Positions 28,195-41,513 of a stretch of 64,000 nt of DNA are shown piece after piece. The DNA is taken from positions 248,001 to 312,000 of the forward strand of contig NZ_JADNQZ010000058.1 of assembly GCF_015709515.1 (NCBI RefSeq). The letters are read 5' to 3'. The DNA is from Methylocystis sp. H62 (GTDB taxonomy: Bacteria > Pseudomonadota > Alphaproteobacteria > Rhizobiales > Beijerinckiaceae). Made by a program: the position numbers and the translations under genes. Position 1 is the stretch's first letter; each line of letters opens with the position of its first letter. The notes under the pieces are model-generated. The model saw nothing but the letters and a program-made list of their open reading frames with translations. It was not told where the DNA came from and ran no database searches.

Positions 28195-29916
28195 ATGTTG
28201 CGGGATCGGGTTCGGCTGGCGAGCGTTTCCGCGGCGCGGGCGGCGGGCGCCTTCGCGCGAGGCGCCGCCGCGCCCTATCACCTCATGAAGTCGATGGCGA
28301 TCGCGCCGCCGGAGCGGCTGCGCATCGCGCCTCCCGACATCAGAACCACCGATTCGACGGTCGCCGATCAGATCTACGCCGGCTATTTCTCCTTCGAGGG
28401 AAAAACCGTGCAGGCGCGGGGCGTATCGCCTTTTCTGGTCGCGCCGCCTTCCGAATGCTGGCGGCGCTCCCTTGCAGGCTTTTCCTGGCTGCGGCATTTG
28501 CAGGCCTCGGACAAGAGGGTGGCGCTGGCCACCGCGCAGGAACTCGTCGCGGATTTTCTTTCGCTTCCGAAAATTCCGGCCGACGATCCGGCGATGGAGC
28601 CTGCCGTCGTCGCGCGGCGCCTCCTCTCGTTTCTGTCGCAATCGCCGACGCTGCTCGACGGCGCCGACGCCGATTTTTATGACGCCTTCATGTTGGGGCT
28701 CGCGCGCAACGCGCGGCTGCTCTGGCGGGCGCTGGCCGGCGATGGGGCGCGGGGCGCCGATCGCGCCTTCTGCGCCATCGCGCTTGCCGAATTCGCCGTT
28801 TGCGCGGACACCGGCCGCAAGATCGCCCCGCATGTGTCGCGCGCGCTCAGCGCGGAGCTCGATCGCCAGATCCTCATTGACGGCGGCCATGCCAGCCGCA
28901 ATCCGCAGGTCGCGGTCGACCTGCTGCTCGACCTGTTGCCATTGCGGCAGGTGATTGCGGCGCGTGGCCTGCAAACGCCGTCCGCCGTCCTGCGCGCCAT
29001 CGACCGGATGATGCCGATGCTGCGGATGCTGCAGCATGGCGACGGCTCGCTGGCGCTGTTCAACGGCATGGGCGCGACGGCGCTGGACCGGCTGGCGAGC
29101 GCGCTCGCCCACGAGGACACGCGCGGCGCGCCGCCCGTCAACGCCCCATACGCCGGCTATCAGCGCATGGAGGCCGGCGACGCGCTGGTCATCGTCGACG
29201 CCGGCGGGCCGCCGCCTTTCGAATTTTCCCTATCGGCCCACGCCGGCTGCCTGTCTTTCGAATATTCGCTGGGAATCGAGCGGGTCGTCGTCAATTGCGG
29301 CGCTCCCTCGGCGCCGCATCTGGATGCGCGTGAACTGGCGCGCGCCACCGCCGCGCATTCGACGCTCATCGTCGGCGATCGCTCCAGCGCCCGCATCGCG
29401 CCGCAGAGCGCGCCACGCCGGCGCGCCGGGCGCGTTCTTGGCGGCCCACGCAACACGGCGGTCGAGCGCCGCCGTTTCGAGGGCGAGACGACGCTCGTTT
29501 TGTCGCATGACGGCTATGTGCGCGATTTCGGCCTTGTCCATCAGCGCGAACTGACCCTTCCGGCCGATGGCGCCGCACTCCTCGGAGTCGATCGGCTCAT
29601 CGCTGCGGAGCGCGGTGGAAAACATGCGCAAGCAAGCGATTTCGCTCTGCGCTTTCACATTCATCCGCGCGTGCGCATCGCAACGAACGCCGACGGCGCA
29701 ATCGAACTCACGCTCGCCGATGGCGAAATCCTCATCTTTGAAGCGCAAGACCTGACGCCGGAAATCGAAGACAGTATTTTCTTCGCCGCGCCCGGCGGCG
29801 CGCGCAAATGCGCCCAAATCATCGTGCGAGGGGCGGCGGCTCCCGGGGCTGAGATCGCTTGGAGTTTCCGGCGGCGCGCAGGCGCGCAGGTTCCTCCCCG
29901 CGGCAAGGTATGCTAA
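28195..29916 (+). CDS. Heparinase II/III family protein
   Basis: A 573-residue protein of the alphaproteobacterial heparinase II/III-like group that sits before purH in many Rhizobiales. N-terminal alpha/alpha toroid with [22 protein letters not shown], and a C-terminal beta-sandwich with [16 protein letters not shown] and [16 protein letters not shown]. The substrate polysaccharide is unknown, and no clear signal peptide is seen. I use ATG 28195, but GGAGGA lies 18 bases upstream, so an in-frame CTG at 28183 could be the true start. The frame is open further upstream to 28114. Confidence 0.85.
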   Translation: MLRDRVRLASVSAARAAGAFARGAAAPYHLMKSMAIAPPERLRIAPPDIRTTDSTVADQIYAGYFSFEGKTVQARGVSPFLVAPPSECWRRSLAGFSWLRHLQASDKRVALATAQELVADFLSLPKIPADDPAMEPAVVARRLLSFLSQSPTLLDGADADFYDAFMLGLARNARLLWRALAGDGARGADRAFCAIALAEFAVCADTGRKIAPHVSRALSAELDRQILIDGGHASRNPQVAVDLLLDLLPLRQVIAARGLQTPSAVLRAIDRMMPMLRMLQHGDGSLALFNGMGATALDRLASALAHEDTRGAPPVNAPYAGYQRMEAGDALVIVDAGGPPPFEFSLSAHAGCLSFEYSLGIERVVVNCGAPSAPHLDARELARATAAHSTLIVGDRSSARIAPQSAPRRRAGRVLGGPRNTAVERRRFEGETTLVLSHDGYVRDFGLVHQRELTLPADGAALLGVDRLIAAERGGKHAQASDFALRFHIHPRVRIATNADGAIELTLADGEILIFEAQDLTPEIEDSIFFAAPGGARKCAQIIVRGAAAPGAEIAWSFRRRAGAQVPPRGKVC

Positions 29917-29941
29917 GCGCGGCGCCAGTCAGGAGTATGCA

Positions 29942-31534
29942 ATGCCCGTCGATTTGCGCCACGTGGCGCGCGCGCTGATTTCCGTTTCCGACAAAACCGG
30001 CCTTGTCGAGTTCGCGCGCGTTCTGGCGACGCATGGCGTGGAGCTTGTCTCCACCGGCGGCACGCGCAAAGCGCTCGCCGAGGCGGGTCTCGCGGTTCGT
30101 GACGTGGCCGATCTCACGCAGTTTCCGGAGATGATGGACGGAAGGCTGAAGACTCTGCATCCCAAGGTGCATGGCGGCCTTCTGGCGATCCGCGAGAATC
30201 CCGAACATGAAGCGGCGATGCTCGCGCATGACATCCGACCGATCGATCTGCTCGTCGTCAATCTCTACCCCTTCGAGGCGGCGCTTGCGAAAGGCGCGCC
30301 GTTCGAAGAATGCGTCGAAAACATCGACATCGGCGGGCCGGCGATGATCCGCGCCGCGTCGAAGAATCACGACGACGTCGCGGTCGTCGTCGATCCCGAT
30401 GATTACGCGATGCTCGTCGAGGAACTCGCGTCGACGACGGGCGCAACGCGGCTCGCGACGCGCAGGCGGCTCGCGCAGAAGGCGTTCGCGCGCACCGCCG
30501 CTTATGACGCCGCGATCTCCAATTGGCTCGCGCAGCAGCTCGGCGAAGCCTCGCCGCCGCTACGCGCCTTCGGCGGACGACTCGCCGAGCCGATGCGCTA
30601 CGGCGAAAACCCGCATCAATCCGCGGGCTTCTATCTTACCGGCGAGAAGCGGCCGGGTGTCGCCACGGCGCGCCAGATTCAGGGCAAGCAGCTCTCGTAC
30701 AACAACGTCAATGATACCGACGCAGCCTTCGAATGCGTCGCGGAATTCGATCCGGCGCGGACCGCGGCCGTCGTCATCGTCAAACACGCCAATCCTTGCG
30801 GCGTCGCGGAAGGCGCGACTCTTGTCGACGCCTACGCCAAGGCGTTGCGCTGCGATCCGATGTCCGCCTTCGGCGGCATCGTCGCGCTCAATCGCAAACT
30901 CGACGCCGACGCGGCGCGCGAGATCGTCAAGATTTTCACCGAGGTGATCATCGCGCCCGACGCTGACGAAGAGTCGATTTCGATCATCGGCGCCAAGAAG
31001 AATCTGCGTCTGCTGTTGACCGGCGGCGTTCCGGATGCGCGCGCGGCCGGCTTGACCTATCGCTCGGTTTCAGGCGGCTTTCTTGCGCAATCGCGCGATC
31101 GCGCCGTCGTTGACGAGATGAATCTGCAGGTTGTGACGCAGCGCCAGCCGACGGCCGAAGAGCTCGCGGATCTCAAATTCGCTTTCCGCGTCGTGAAGCA
31201 CGTCAAGTCGAACGCCATCGTCTACGCGAAGGGCGCCGCCACGGTGGGAATCGGCGCCGGGCAAATGTCACGCGTCGACTCATCGCGCACCGCCGCGCAC
31301 AAGGCGCAGGAGGCCGCGCGCGCGGCGGGGTTAACGGTGAGTCTCGCGAAAGGGGCCGTCGTCGCTTCCGACGCTTTCTTTCCTTTTGCGGACGGACTAT
31401 TGGCCGCGGCCGAGGCAGGCGTGACGGCCGTCATCCAGCCGGGCGGCTCCATGAATGATAAGGACGTGATCGCCGCGGCGGACGCGCAGGGTCTCGCCAT
31501 GGTTTTCACTGGCGTGCGCCACTTCCGACACTAG
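29942..31534 (+). CDS. purH: Bifunctional AICAR transformylase / IMP cyclohydrolase PurH
   Basis: Catalyses the last two steps of IMP synthesis. The 530-residue protein starts with the MGS-like IMP cyclohydrolase domain ([46 protein letters not shown]). The transformylase domain carries the catalytic Lys-His in [12 protein letters not shown] and the C-terminal [14 protein letters not shown] lies seven bases before the ATG. It follows the heparinase gene by 25 bases. Confidence 0.98.
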   Translation: MPVDLRHVARALISVSDKTGLVEFARVLATHGVELVSTGGTRKALAEAGLAVRDVADLTQFPEMMDGRLKTLHPKVHGGLLAIRENPEHEAAMLAHDIRPIDLLVVNLYPFEAALAKGAPFEECVENIDIGGPAMIRAASKNHDDVAVVVDPDDYAMLVEELASTTGATRLATRRRLAQKAFARTAAYDAAISNWLAQQLGEASPPLRAFGGRLAEPMRYGENPHQSAGFYLTGEKRPGVATARQIQGKQLSYNNVNDTDAAFECVAEFDPARTAAVVIVKHANPCGVAEGATLVDAYAKALRCDPMSAFGGIVALNRKLDADAAREIVKIFTEVIIAPDADEESISIIGAKKNLRLLLTGGVPDARAAGLTYRSVSGGFLAQSRDRAVVDEMNLQVVTQRQPTAEELADLKFAFRVVKHVKSNAIVYAKGAATVGIGAGQMSRVDSSRTAAHKAQEAARAAGLTVSLAKGAVVASDAFFPFADGLLAAAEAGVTAVIQPGGSMNDKDVIAAADAQGLAMVFTGVRHFRH

Positions 31535-31603
31535 CCATCGACACTAGCCATGCGCCGCGCGATCCGGCTAGAGTGGCGCTTGACGCGAAATGGAGTTCAA
31601 AAA

Positions 31604-31933
31604 ATGCGTAAGTCTTTGAAACTGGCGTTGGGCCTCGCGTTGGTTGGCGCGCTTGCTTCGAGCGACGCTCTCGCGAAATCGAAACAACGCGCGCCTGTCG
31701 CGACGGGTCAGGTCACCGCGACGCAGGGCGACGATTTTCCGGTTCCTCTGCCGCATAATCTGACGACGGGCAAGGACTGGCTCGACGACGGCTCGGCGCC
31801 GGACGCGGCGAAGGGAAATCTGCAGCCCAATCGATACGCCAATGACAATTACTTCCTGGAGCAGCAGGATTTCTCGCTGCAAGATCCGCAGCGCTACAAT
31901 GAAATCGGTCAGTATTTCGATTACGGCTGGTGA
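31604..31933 (+). CDS. Small secreted protein of unknown function
   Basis: A 109-residue protein with a clear signal peptide (MRKSLKLALGLALVGALASS, cleavage near ALAKS). The mature part is polar, with an Asn/Tyr/Gln-rich C-terminus (NRYANDNYFLEQQDF and IGQYFDYGW). GGAG lies nine bases before the ATG, and a hairpin resembling a terminator follows the stop. I recognise no family. Confidence 0.7.
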   Translation: MRKSLKLALGLALVGALASSDALAKSKQRAPVATGQVTATQGDDFPVPLPHNLTTGKDWLDDGSAPDAAKGNLQPNRYANDNYFLEQQDFSLQDPQRYNEIGQYFDYGW

Positions 31934-31951
31934 GCGGCGCCTCACAATGAA

Positions 31952-31974
31952 AAGGCCGGCGTAGGCCGGCCCCT
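31952..31974. terminator. GC-rich hairpin between convergent genes
   Basis: GGCCGGC-gtag-GCCGGCC follows the stop of the small secreted protein and precedes the stop of the convergent gene. There is only a short pyrimidine run after it, so it is a modest intrinsic terminator at best. Confidence 0.5.
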
Positions 31975-31999
31975 TCCTGACGATTGGATCATGGCTGCG

Positions 32000-32263
32000 T
32001 CAGCACATCGGCACGGCGCGGTAGCCGATGACATAGCCACGGCGGCTATAGATCGGCTCGCGAACGTAATCGCAATCCGGCTCGCTCGCGGCCGCCGCCG
32101 CCACTGCGCCTAACGCGAGCGCGCCGCCCACGGCGAAAGGCGCCCAGCCATAGCCGTGATGATGCCATTTGGACCAGGCCAATGCCGGCGTGGCGCTCGC
32201 GACCGCCCCCAACATGACGCTGGCGGCGAGACTCGTAGAGACAATCTTTTTCAACGTAGACAT
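32000..32263 (-). CDS. Small secreted Rhizobiales-type protein
   Basis: An 87-residue protein with a signal peptide (MSTLKKIVSTSLAASVMLGA, cleaved after TPALA), a His/Trp/Gly-rich segment (WSKWHHHGYGW), an Ala-rich hydrophobic stretch, and a C-terminus CDYVREPIYSRRGYVIGYR with two cysteines. The ending resembles the BA14K-like and other small secreted proteins common in Rhizobiales, where function is unknown. GGAGAA lies a few bases before the ATG at 32263. Confidence 0.72.
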   Translation of the reverse strand: MSTLKKIVSTSLAASVMLGAVASATPALAWSKWHHHGYGWAPFAVGGALALGAVAAAAASEPDCDYVREPIYSRRGYVIGYRAVPMC

Positions 32264-32385
32264 GAGGTTCTCCTCGGCGTTCTCACTCGTCACTTGGCGA
32301 GTAGCCGCACTCTAGCGAGAGCCTGCCCCGACGTTCGTGCGTCGGCGCACAGGACGCATGCGCACGTCATTTCGGCGGCGCGCGT

Positions 32386-33456
32386 CTACGCCTCGCTTTG
32401 CGAGAGGAGTTTTTGCTGATGATCGGTCGTCAGCGCGTCGAAGATCTCGTCGAACTCGCCTTCCATCACGCGGTCGAGCTTATACAGCGTGAGATTGATG
32501 CGATGATCGGTGACGCGTCCCTGCGGAAAATTATAGGTGCGGATTCGCTCGGAGCGATCGCCTGAGCCGACCTGCTGCTTGCGATCCTCCGAACGTTCAT
32601 TGTCGAGGCGCTGGCGCTCGGCGTCGTAGAGACGCGAGCGAAGAACGTTCATCGCCTTGGCTCTGTTGCGATGCTGGGAGCGCTCCTCCTGCATCATCAC
32701 GACAATGCCCGATGGAATATGGGTGATGCGGATGGCCGACTCGGTTTTGTTGACGTGCTGCCCGCCGGCGCCTTGCGCGCGCATCGTATCGATCTGCAAA
32801 TCCTTCTCGTCGATGTCGACGTCGACGTCCTCGGCCTGCGGCAGCACCGCGACCGTCGCGGCCGACGTGTGGATACGACCTTGCGTTTCGGTTTCCGGCA
32901 CGCGCTGGACGCGGTGCACGCCCGACTCGAATTTCAGCCGGCCATAGACGCCGCGCCCGATGATCTCGGCGACGATTTCCTTGAATCCGCCAAGCGGGCC
33001 TGGGCTTTCGGACACGATCTCAATACGCCAGCCCTTGAGCGCCGCATATCTCTGATAGGCGCGGAAAAGATCGCCGCCGAACAGCGCCGCCTCGTCGCCG
33101 CCGGTGCCGGCGCGCACTTCGAGAATGACGCCTTTCTCGTCCGCTTCGTCCTTCGGCAGCAGCGCCAGTTTCAGCGCGCTTTCCGCCGCAGTAAGTCGTT
33201 CGTGTGCGGCCTCCGTCTCGCTTTCAGCCAGTCCGCGCATGTCGGCGTCGAGCGAGGCGTCAGCGAGCATGGCGGAAAGATCGTCGGATTCCTTTTGCGC
33301 CGCGCGATAGGCGCGAATCCTGTCGACGACCGCGTCGAGCGTCGCGCGTTCGCGCGAGAGCGCGACGAACGCTTGCCCGTCGGCGCCGACGGCGAGCTTG
33401 TCGCCGATCTCGTCGTAGCGGCGCAGAATGAGGTCGAGCTTATCTTGAGCGAACAT
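32386..33456 (-). CDS. prfA: Peptide chain release factor 1
   Basis: RF1 recognises UAA and UAG stop codons and triggers peptide release. The 356-residue protein has the catalytic GGQ in [15 protein letters not shown] and the region [20 protein letters not shown] that contains the stop-codon recognition loop. It lies 56 bases downstream of ptsP on the same strand, a conserved Rhizobiales pair. PrmC, which methylates its GGQ glutamine, is usually the next gene but is encoded about 23 kb away here. Confidence 0.97.
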   Translation of the reverse strand: MFAQDKLDLILRRYDEIGDKLAVGADGQAFVALSRERATLDAVVDRIRAYRAAQKESDDLSAMLADASLDADMRGLAESETEAAHERLTAAESALKLALLPKDEADEKGVILEVRAGTGGDEAALFGGDLFRAYQRYAALKGWRIEIVSESPGPLGGFKEIVAEIIGRGVYGRLKFESGVHRVQRVPETETQGRIHTSAATVAVLPQAEDVDVDIDEKDLQIDTMRAQGAGGQHVNKTESAIRITHIPSGIVVMMQEERSQHRNRAKAMNVLRSRLYDAERQRLDNERSEDRKQQVGSGDRSERIRTYNFPQGRVTDHRINLTLYKLDRVMEGEFDEIFDALTTDHQQKLLSQSEA

Positions 33457-33512
33457 GGGGAGGAGGCTTCCCGAGCAATGGTGAGGGCGACGGCGTGAAG
33501 AAAGGAGGCTCG

Positions 33513-35777
33513 CTACAAGGGCACGCCGCGCGCAATCGCATAATCGCGCAATTGCTCGCGCACCGACGCGCTACCGTCGTCCGCTGCGAGCAACGAGGCG
33601 AGATACATCTGCGCCTCTTCGAGATTGAGATTGAGGATCATTGACTTGACCGGACCGATGGCGGAGGCGGCCATCGACAGCGAGCGGTAGCCGATGCCGA
33701 GCAGCGCCAGCGCCTCGAGCGGGCGGCCGCCCATCTCGCCGCAGAGCGTCACCGGCGCGTTGTGCCGCGCGCCCGCCGTGACGATGCGCTCGAGCGCGCG
33801 CAGCACCGGCCGCGAGAGATTGTCGTAGCGCTTCGAGACGCGCGTGTTATCGCGGTCGGCCGCATACATATATTGCACGAGATCGTTCGATCCGACCGAC
33901 AGAAAATCCGCGCGCTCGGCGATAAGATCGATTTCCCACAGGAGCGACGGCACTTCCACCATCGCGCCGAGCTCCAACCGCGTCGGCAGCGGATGGCGAT
34001 GATGCGTGATGTGGTCGAGTTCCCGCAGCGCAATCGCTTTCGCCGCGTCAAATTCGGCGACATTGGCGATCATCGGGAACATGATGCGCAGATCGCGATG
34101 GGCGCCCGCCTTCAGCATCGCGCGTAGCTGCATGCGCAAAAGTCCCGGCCTGTCGAGACCGATGCGGATGGCGCGCCAACCGAGCGCCGGGTTCTCCTCT
34201 TCGATCTTCGCCATATAGGGAAGGATCTTGTCGGAGCCGATGTCGAGCGTGCGAAACGTGATCGGCTTATCCGGCGCGGCGTCGAGCACGGCTTTGTAGA
34301 AGCGATACTGCTCGTCCATGCGCGGAAAGCGCGGCGCGAGCATGAATTGCAACTCGGTGCGGAAGAGTCCGATCGAATTCGCGCCGGTCTCATGCAGATG
34401 CGGCATGTCGATCGCCAGGCCGGCGTTCATCTGCAGCCCGATTTCGACGCCGTCCTTGGTGACCGCCGGCACATCGCGCAGCTTGGCGTATTGCTCCTGG
34501 CGCCGCGCCCGCAGCCGCGCCTTTTCGGCATAGGCGCTCTGCACGTCGGGCTGCGGCCGGACATGCACTTCGCCGGTCGTGCCGTCGACGATGATCGGAT
34601 CGCCGGTTTCGACGATGTCGATCAGGCCGGCGACGAGCCCCACGGTGGCGATGCCAAGCGCGCGCGCGACAATCGCGACGTGGCTCGTCGGCCCGCCTTC
34701 TTCCAGCACGAGGCCGCGCAGCCGCTTCCGGTCATAGTCGAGAAGCGCCGCCGGTCCCATGGTGCGCGCCACGATGATGGCGTTTTCCGGCACGCTGTCG
34801 CGATCGGCGACGTAGCTCTGACCCGTCAGCTGATGCAGCAGGCGGTTGGCGATATCGTCGAGATCGTGCAGGCGGTCGCGCAGATAGGGATCTGTCTGGC
34901 GCTGCATGCGCGCGCGCGCGTCGTTCTGGACGCGCTCGACCGCCGCCTCCGCCGTCAGGCCGGTCATCACCGCTTCGCGCAGGCGGCGCACCCAGCCGCG
35001 GTCATAGGCGACCATGCGCACGGTTTCGAGCACGTCGCGCGGCTCGCCGGCGGCGATGCGGTCGCTATGCGCGACGAGCTCGTCGATCGACTGGCGCATT
35101 GCGTCGATCGCATGTTCGAGCCTTGCGAGTTCAGAGGGCATGTCCTCGGCGACGAGCTGCTTGATCACGACGCGCGGCTCGTGCAGCAGCACATGGCCGA
35201 GGCCGACGCCTTCCGCCATCGGCGCGCCTCTCAGCGACGCCGGACGATAGAGCGCGAGATCGCGCGGGTCTTCGATCGCCTGCAATTCGCCCGAGGCGAT
35301 GAGCTCGGCGAGCAGCATCGCCGTCGTCTGCAGCGCCTCGATCTCTTCTTCCGAATAAACGCGGCGCACCTTGTTCTGCACGACGAGCACGCCGAGCGTG
35401 TTGCCGCCGCGCAGGATCGGCACGCCAAGGAAGGAGTGATAGGCGTCTTCGCCCGTCTCAGGCTTGTAGGAGAAGGAGGGATGCTCCTGCGCCTCGGAGA
35501 GGGCCAGAGGCTCGGCGCTCTTGGCGATCAGGCCGACAAGTCCTTCGCCCGCGTGCATCGTGGTGAGATGCACGGCCTCGCGGTTCAGGCCCTCCGTGGC
35601 GTAAAGCTCCAAGCGCTGGTCGGCGCGCAGCACATAAACGGAACAAACCTCGGCGACCATATTCGCGGCGATCTGCACGACGATCTTGTCGAGCCGCGCC
35701 TGTGCGCTCACCGGTTCCGCGCTGATTTCGCGGAGTCGGCGCAGCAGAAGGCGAGGGCCGCCGAGAGCGCTTCGCAT
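33513..35777 (-). CDS. ptsP: Phosphoenolpyruvate-protein phosphotransferase PtsP (EI-Ntr)
   Basis: First enzyme of the nitrogen-related phosphotransferase relay (EI-Ntr to NPr to EIIA-Ntr). The 754-residue protein has an N-terminal GAF domain (about 20-165), the HPr-binding and phospho-His domain ([15 protein letters not shown] with the active His), and the PEP-binding barrel ([35 protein letters not shown]). The start at ATG 35777 ([21 protein letters not shown]) fits the family length. In relatives lysC often lies upstream; it is not in this window. EI-Ntr can respond to glutamine through the GAF domain. Confidence 0.96.
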   Translation of the reverse strand: MRSALGGPRLLLRRLREISAEPVSAQARLDKIVVQIAANMVAEVCSVYVLRADQRLELYATEGLNREAVHLTTMHAGEGLVGLIAKSAEPLALSEAQEHPSFSYKPETGEDAYHSFLGVPILRGGNTLGVLVVQNKVRRVYSEEEIEALQTTAMLLAELIASGELQAIEDPRDLALYRPASLRGAPMAEGVGLGHVLLHEPRVVIKQLVAEDMPSELARLEHAIDAMRQSIDELVAHSDRIAAGEPRDVLETVRMVAYDRGWVRRLREAVMTGLTAEAAVERVQNDARARMQRQTDPYLRDRLHDLDDIANRLLHQLTGQSYVADRDSVPENAIIVARTMGPAALLDYDRKRLRGLVLEEGGPTSHVAIVARALGIATVGLVAGLIDIVETGDPIIVDGTTGEVHVRPQPDVQSAYAEKARLRARRQEQYAKLRDVPAVTKDGVEIGLQMNAGLAIDMPHLHETGANSIGLFRTELQFMLAPRFPRMDEQYRFYKAVLDAAPDKPITFRTLDIGSDKILPYMAKIEEENPALGWRAIRIGLDRPGLLRMQLRAMLKAGAHRDLRIMFPMIANVAEFDAAKAIALRELDHITHHRHPLPTRLELGAMVEVPSLLWEIDLIAERADFLSVGSNDLVQYMYAADRDNTRVSKRYDNLSRPVLRALERIVTAGARHNAPVTLCGEMGGRPLEALALLGIGYRSLSMAASAIGPVKSMILNLNLEEAQMYLASLLAADDGSASVREQLRDYAIARGVPL

Positions 35778-36096
35778 CCAATCCGTTCCCGTTTTCCTAG
35801 AACTTCGCGGGTTGGCACACCGCAAAAAAACCGCCATGCGCCTGCAGATTGCGACGGTGGCCTTCAAGCAGCGTATATTGGCGCCGTCCGCGCTCCGCAA
35901 GCGCGGCCAAGAAGCGCAGCGACGCAAGGAACATACCGTTATTGCAAAGCTTGGCGAATCGGCTTGCCGGCAGGGCCCGAAGCATCTACCACTTTCCGAT
36001 CAAAGTCTGGCGATGACAGCCCGCCCACGCGCTTGGCGCCCGCCATCGGCCACGCCAGACGCGTTCTCCGAGCCTGCGGCATCGAGAAGAGAGTTC
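35778..36096. other. Divergent intergenic region ptsP / GGDEF-EAL
   Basis: 319 bases holding presumably both promoters. Frames through it are extensions of the neighbours without conservation. No repeat or RNA recognised. Confidence 0.5.
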
Positions 36097-38964
36097 GTGC
36101 GTCTGAAAAAATACCTAATTGCGCTCTTTTTGTTCATCCTCTCGGCTCAGGCCGTCGCCATGGAGTCGGTGCGGGTGCCGCAAGGCGCGCGGGCGATTGA
36201 TCTCACCAATGTCATCGAGAAACATTCCTCGCAGGGCGACCGGCTGCAGGTCTCGACCGCGCCGGGCTCGGACGGCATCGTCCGCCGTATCGAGGTCGGC
36301 GCCAAGGAGGCCGGCAGCCAGCCCAACTGGATCGTTTTCGCGCTCACTAACGACACGGATGAGCAGATCGAGCGCCTGATCGTCGCCCCGCATTACCGCC
36401 TGCAGGGCTCGGGCGTCATCTGGCCCGATCTCGGCTCGACGCGCATCAGCGCGATCACGGCCAGCCAGGGCTTTCCGCCCGAGGCCGAAGACGCCTCGGA
36501 CGCCGACGTTTTCCGGCTGACGCTCGACCCCGGCACCACGGTCACCTATGTCGCGGAGCTGCGCACGCCCAACCTGCCGCAGCTCTATTTGTGGGAGCCC
36601 GCCGCCTATAAGGACAAGGTGACGAGCCTGACGCTCTACAAGGGCATCGTCATCGGCATCGCCGGCCTGCTCGCGCTGTTTCTGACCATCGTCTTCGTGG
36701 TGAAAGGCGCCGTCATCTTCCCGGCGGCGGCGGCGCTCGCCTGGGCGGTGCTGGCCTATGTGTGCATCGATTTCGGCTTCTGGGACAAGATTTTCGGCTT
36801 TGACGCCAACGCCAACCGCATCTGGCGGGCCGGCGCCGAAACGGTTCTGTCGGCGACGCTGGTCGTCTTCCTTTTCGCCTATCTGAACCTCAACCGCTGG
36901 CATGTGCGCGCCTGGCACGTCGCCGCCCTGTGGCTGCTGATTCTGTTGGACCTCGTCGGCCTGGCGGTGTTCGACGCGCCCGTCGCCGCCGGCGTTGCGC
37001 GCATCTCGCTGGCGACGGCCGCCGTCGTCGGCTTCGTGCTGATTCTCTATCTCGCGACGCATGGCTTCGATCGGGCCATCATGCTGATCCCGACGTGGTT
37101 CCTGCTGGCCGTGTGGGTCGCGACGGCGGGATTTGCGGTGGCCGGCTGGATCACCAATGATCTGGTGTCTCCTGCGCTCGTCGGGGGCCTGGTGCTCATC
37201 GTGATGCTGATCGGATTCACGGTGATGCAAAACGCCTTCGCCGCCGGCGGGCTGTCGCACGGGGCCATCAGCGACGTCGAGCGCAAGGCCCTGGCGCTGA
37301 CCGGCGCCAATGAGATCGTGTTCGATTGGGACGTTCCGTCGGACCACATCTACGTCAGCCCTGAGGCGGAAGCGGCCCTCGGGCTCGACCGCGGCGGCCT
37401 CGAGGGCGCCGCCTCCTCCTGGCTCGATCTTCTGCATCCCTTCGAGCAGGACCGCTATCGCGCCTGCCTCGACGCCATTCTCGAGCAGCGGCGCGGCCGC
37501 ATCAATCAGGACTTCCGCCTGCGCGCAGCGGACGGCCATTATCTCTGCTACCGGCTGCGGGCGCGGCCCGTCGTCGGCCCCGACGGCGAGGTGATTCGCG
37601 TCGTCGGCACGCTCAATGACGTGACCGACGAGCGCAACGCCCAGGAACGGCTGCTGCACGACGCCGTGCACGACAATCTCACCGGGCTGCCGAACCGCGA
37701 ATTGTTCTTCGATCGGCTGGAGGCCGCGCTGATTCTCGCGCGCATGGAAAAGGACGTGCGCCCGACGATCCTCGTCATCGACATCGACCGCTTCAAGCAG
37801 ATCAATGAGCAGGTCGGCATGGCCATGGGCGACAGCATTCTGCTCACCGTGGCGCATCGCCTGACGCGGCTGCTGCAGCCACAAGACACGCTGGCGCGGC
37901 TTTCCGGCGATACATTCGCGATCATCCTCGTTTCGGAGTCGCACGCCGACCACGTCATCTCCATCGCCGATTCGGTGCGCCGCGCGCTGTCTATTCCGGT
38001 GCGCTTCACCGACCAGGAGATCGCGCTGTTCGCCTCGATCGGCATCGCGCTCTACGATCAGCAGACGCATCCCGGCGCCCGCGACATGCTGGAAGACGCC
38101 CAAATTGCGATGCGCCACGCCAAGCGCTCGGGCGGCAACCGCATCGAAGTGTTCCGCCCGGCCATGCGCGCGCAGCGCTCCGACCGGCTGACGCTCGAAG
38201 CCGATCTGCGGCGGGCGCTGGAGCGGGGCGAGATCAAGGTGTTCTTCCAGCCGATCGTCAGGCTCGAGGATCGCACCATCGCCGGTTTCGAGGCCTTGCT
38301 GCGGTGGGATCATGTGCGCCTGGGTCGGCTCGAGCCTTCCGAATTCCTGCCCATCGCCGAGCAGACGGGACTGATCGTCGATCTCGGACTTCTGGCGCTT
38401 GAGCGCACGGCGCGCGAACTCGCGGCCTGGCAACGCGCGCTTGCTGTCGATCCGCCGATCTTCGCCTCCGTCAACGTCTCGTCGCGCCAGCTCCTGCGCC
38501 ACGACCTCCTGCGCGACGTCAAAAGCGTGTTGATGCGCAATGATATCGCCAAAGGCAGCCTGAAACTCGAACTGACCGAGAATCTGGTGATGGAGAATCC
38601 CGAATATGCCGCGCAGATGCTGGCGCGCATCAGGGAACTCGGCGCGGGGCTGTCGCTCGACGATTTCGGCGCCGGCTATTCGTCGCTGGCCTATTTGCAG
38701 CGCTTCCCCTTCGACACGATCAAGATCGACCGTTCCTTCATCAAGCAGTCCGGCAAGGGCGCGCGCCCCATCATTCTGCGCTCGGTCATTGCGCTGGCGC
38801 AGGATCTCGGCATGGACGTCGTCGCCGAGGGCGCGGAGACCGAGCAGGACGCCATCGAGCTTTATCAGCTCGGCTGCGGCTTCGCGCAGGGCTATGCTTT
38901 CGGGCGCCCGATCAGCGCGCGGGATGCGAGGCGTCTTGTTGGCGCCGCGCCCGAAGCGGCTTAA
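36097..38964 (+). CDS. Membrane GGDEF-EAL protein with degenerate GGDEF, probable c-di-GMP phosphodiesterase
   Basis: A 955-residue protein, GTG start at 36097. Signal peptide (MRLKKYLIALFLFILSAQAV), then a periplasmic domain resembling 7TMR-DISMED2 (about 25-170) and about seven transmembrane helices (185-390). A PAS domain follows (about 398-520), then GGDEF (about 525-690) and EAL (about 705-950). The GGDEF signature reads SGDTF, so cyclase activity is probably lost. The EAL site looks complete: FEALLRW, SVNVSSRQL, LELTENLV, LDDFGAGYSSL, IKIDRSF and VAEGAETEQD. It probably degrades c-di-GMP in response to an envelope signal; the degenerate GGDEF may bind GTP as a regulator. Confidence 0.9.
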   Translation: MRLKKYLIALFLFILSAQAVAMESVRVPQGARAIDLTNVIEKHSSQGDRLQVSTAPGSDGIVRRIEVGAKEAGSQPNWIVFALTNDTDEQIERLIVAPHYRLQGSGVIWPDLGSTRISAITASQGFPPEAEDASDADVFRLTLDPGTTVTYVAELRTPNLPQLYLWEPAAYKDKVTSLTLYKGIVIGIAGLLALFLTIVFVVKGAVIFPAAAALAWAVLAYVCIDFGFWDKIFGFDANANRIWRAGAETVLSATLVVFLFAYLNLNRWHVRAWHVAALWLLILLDLVGLAVFDAPVAAGVARISLATAAVVGFVLILYLATHGFDRAIMLIPTWFLLAVWVATAGFAVAGWITNDLVSPALVGGLVLIVMLIGFTVMQNAFAAGGLSHGAISDVERKALALTGANEIVFDWDVPSDHIYVSPEAEAALGLDRGGLEGAASSWLDLLHPFEQDRYRACLDAILEQRRGRINQDFRLRAADGHYLCYRLRARPVVGPDGEVIRVVGTLNDVTDERNAQERLLHDAVHDNLTGLPNRELFFDRLEAALILARMEKDVRPTILVIDIDRFKQINEQVGMAMGDSILLTVAHRLTRLLQPQDTLARLSGDTFAIILVSESHADHVISIADSVRRALSIPVRFTDQEIALFASIGIALYDQQTHPGARDMLEDAQIAMRHAKRSGGNRIEVFRPAMRAQRSDRLTLEADLRRALERGEIKVFFQPIVRLEDRTIAGFEALLRWDHVRLGRLEPSEFLPIAEQTGLIVDLGLLALERTARELAAWQRALAVDPPIFASVNVSSRQLLRHDLLRDVKSVLMRNDIAKGSLKLELTENLVMENPEYAAQMLARIRELGAGLSLDDFGAGYSSLAYLQRFPFDTIKIDRSFIKQSGKGARPIILRSVIALAQDLGMDVVAEGAETEQDAIELYQLGCGFAQGYAFGRPISARDARRLVGAAPEAA

Positions 38965-39049
38965 TCTTGCTCTTTTGCTCGAGCTTGTTCATTTAAGGTG
39001 ATCAAGGCTGCGAATGGAAGCAAATCACGCCGCTGCCGAAACGTCGTAG

Positions 39050-41365
<2,316 letters not shown>

Positions 41366-41395
41366 AATTCAGCGCTCGTCGCAGATAGGGCGTTT

Positions 41396-41502
41396 CCCTC
41401 CCCTCGACGGGGAGGGTGGCTTGCGAAGCAAGCCGGGTGGGGTGAATTCTATTACCCCCACCCGATCGCCTGCGGCGATCGACCTCCCCGCAAGGGGGAG
41501 GT
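41396..41502. repeat. Palindromic repeat family B, copy 2
   Basis: Outer arms CCCTCCCCTCGACGGGGAGG and CCTCCCCGCAAGGGGGAGG flank inner hairpins GCTTGCGAAGCAAGC and CGATCGCCTGCGGCGATCG. It is related in layout to 19155-19264. It lies between the convergent stops of ligA and the hydroxylase gene, where it could terminate transcription from both sides. Confidence 0.85.
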
Positions 41503-41513
41503 AGTGCGCGCCC

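Noticed and set aside
34347-36200. 617-codon plus-strand frame opposite ptsP
   Set aside because: Antisense shadow of ptsP; no recognisable motif.
36115-38502. 795-codon minus-strand frame opposite the GGDEF-EAL gene
   Set aside because: Low-complexity charged product; the plus strand encodes clear PAS, GGDEF and EAL domains.
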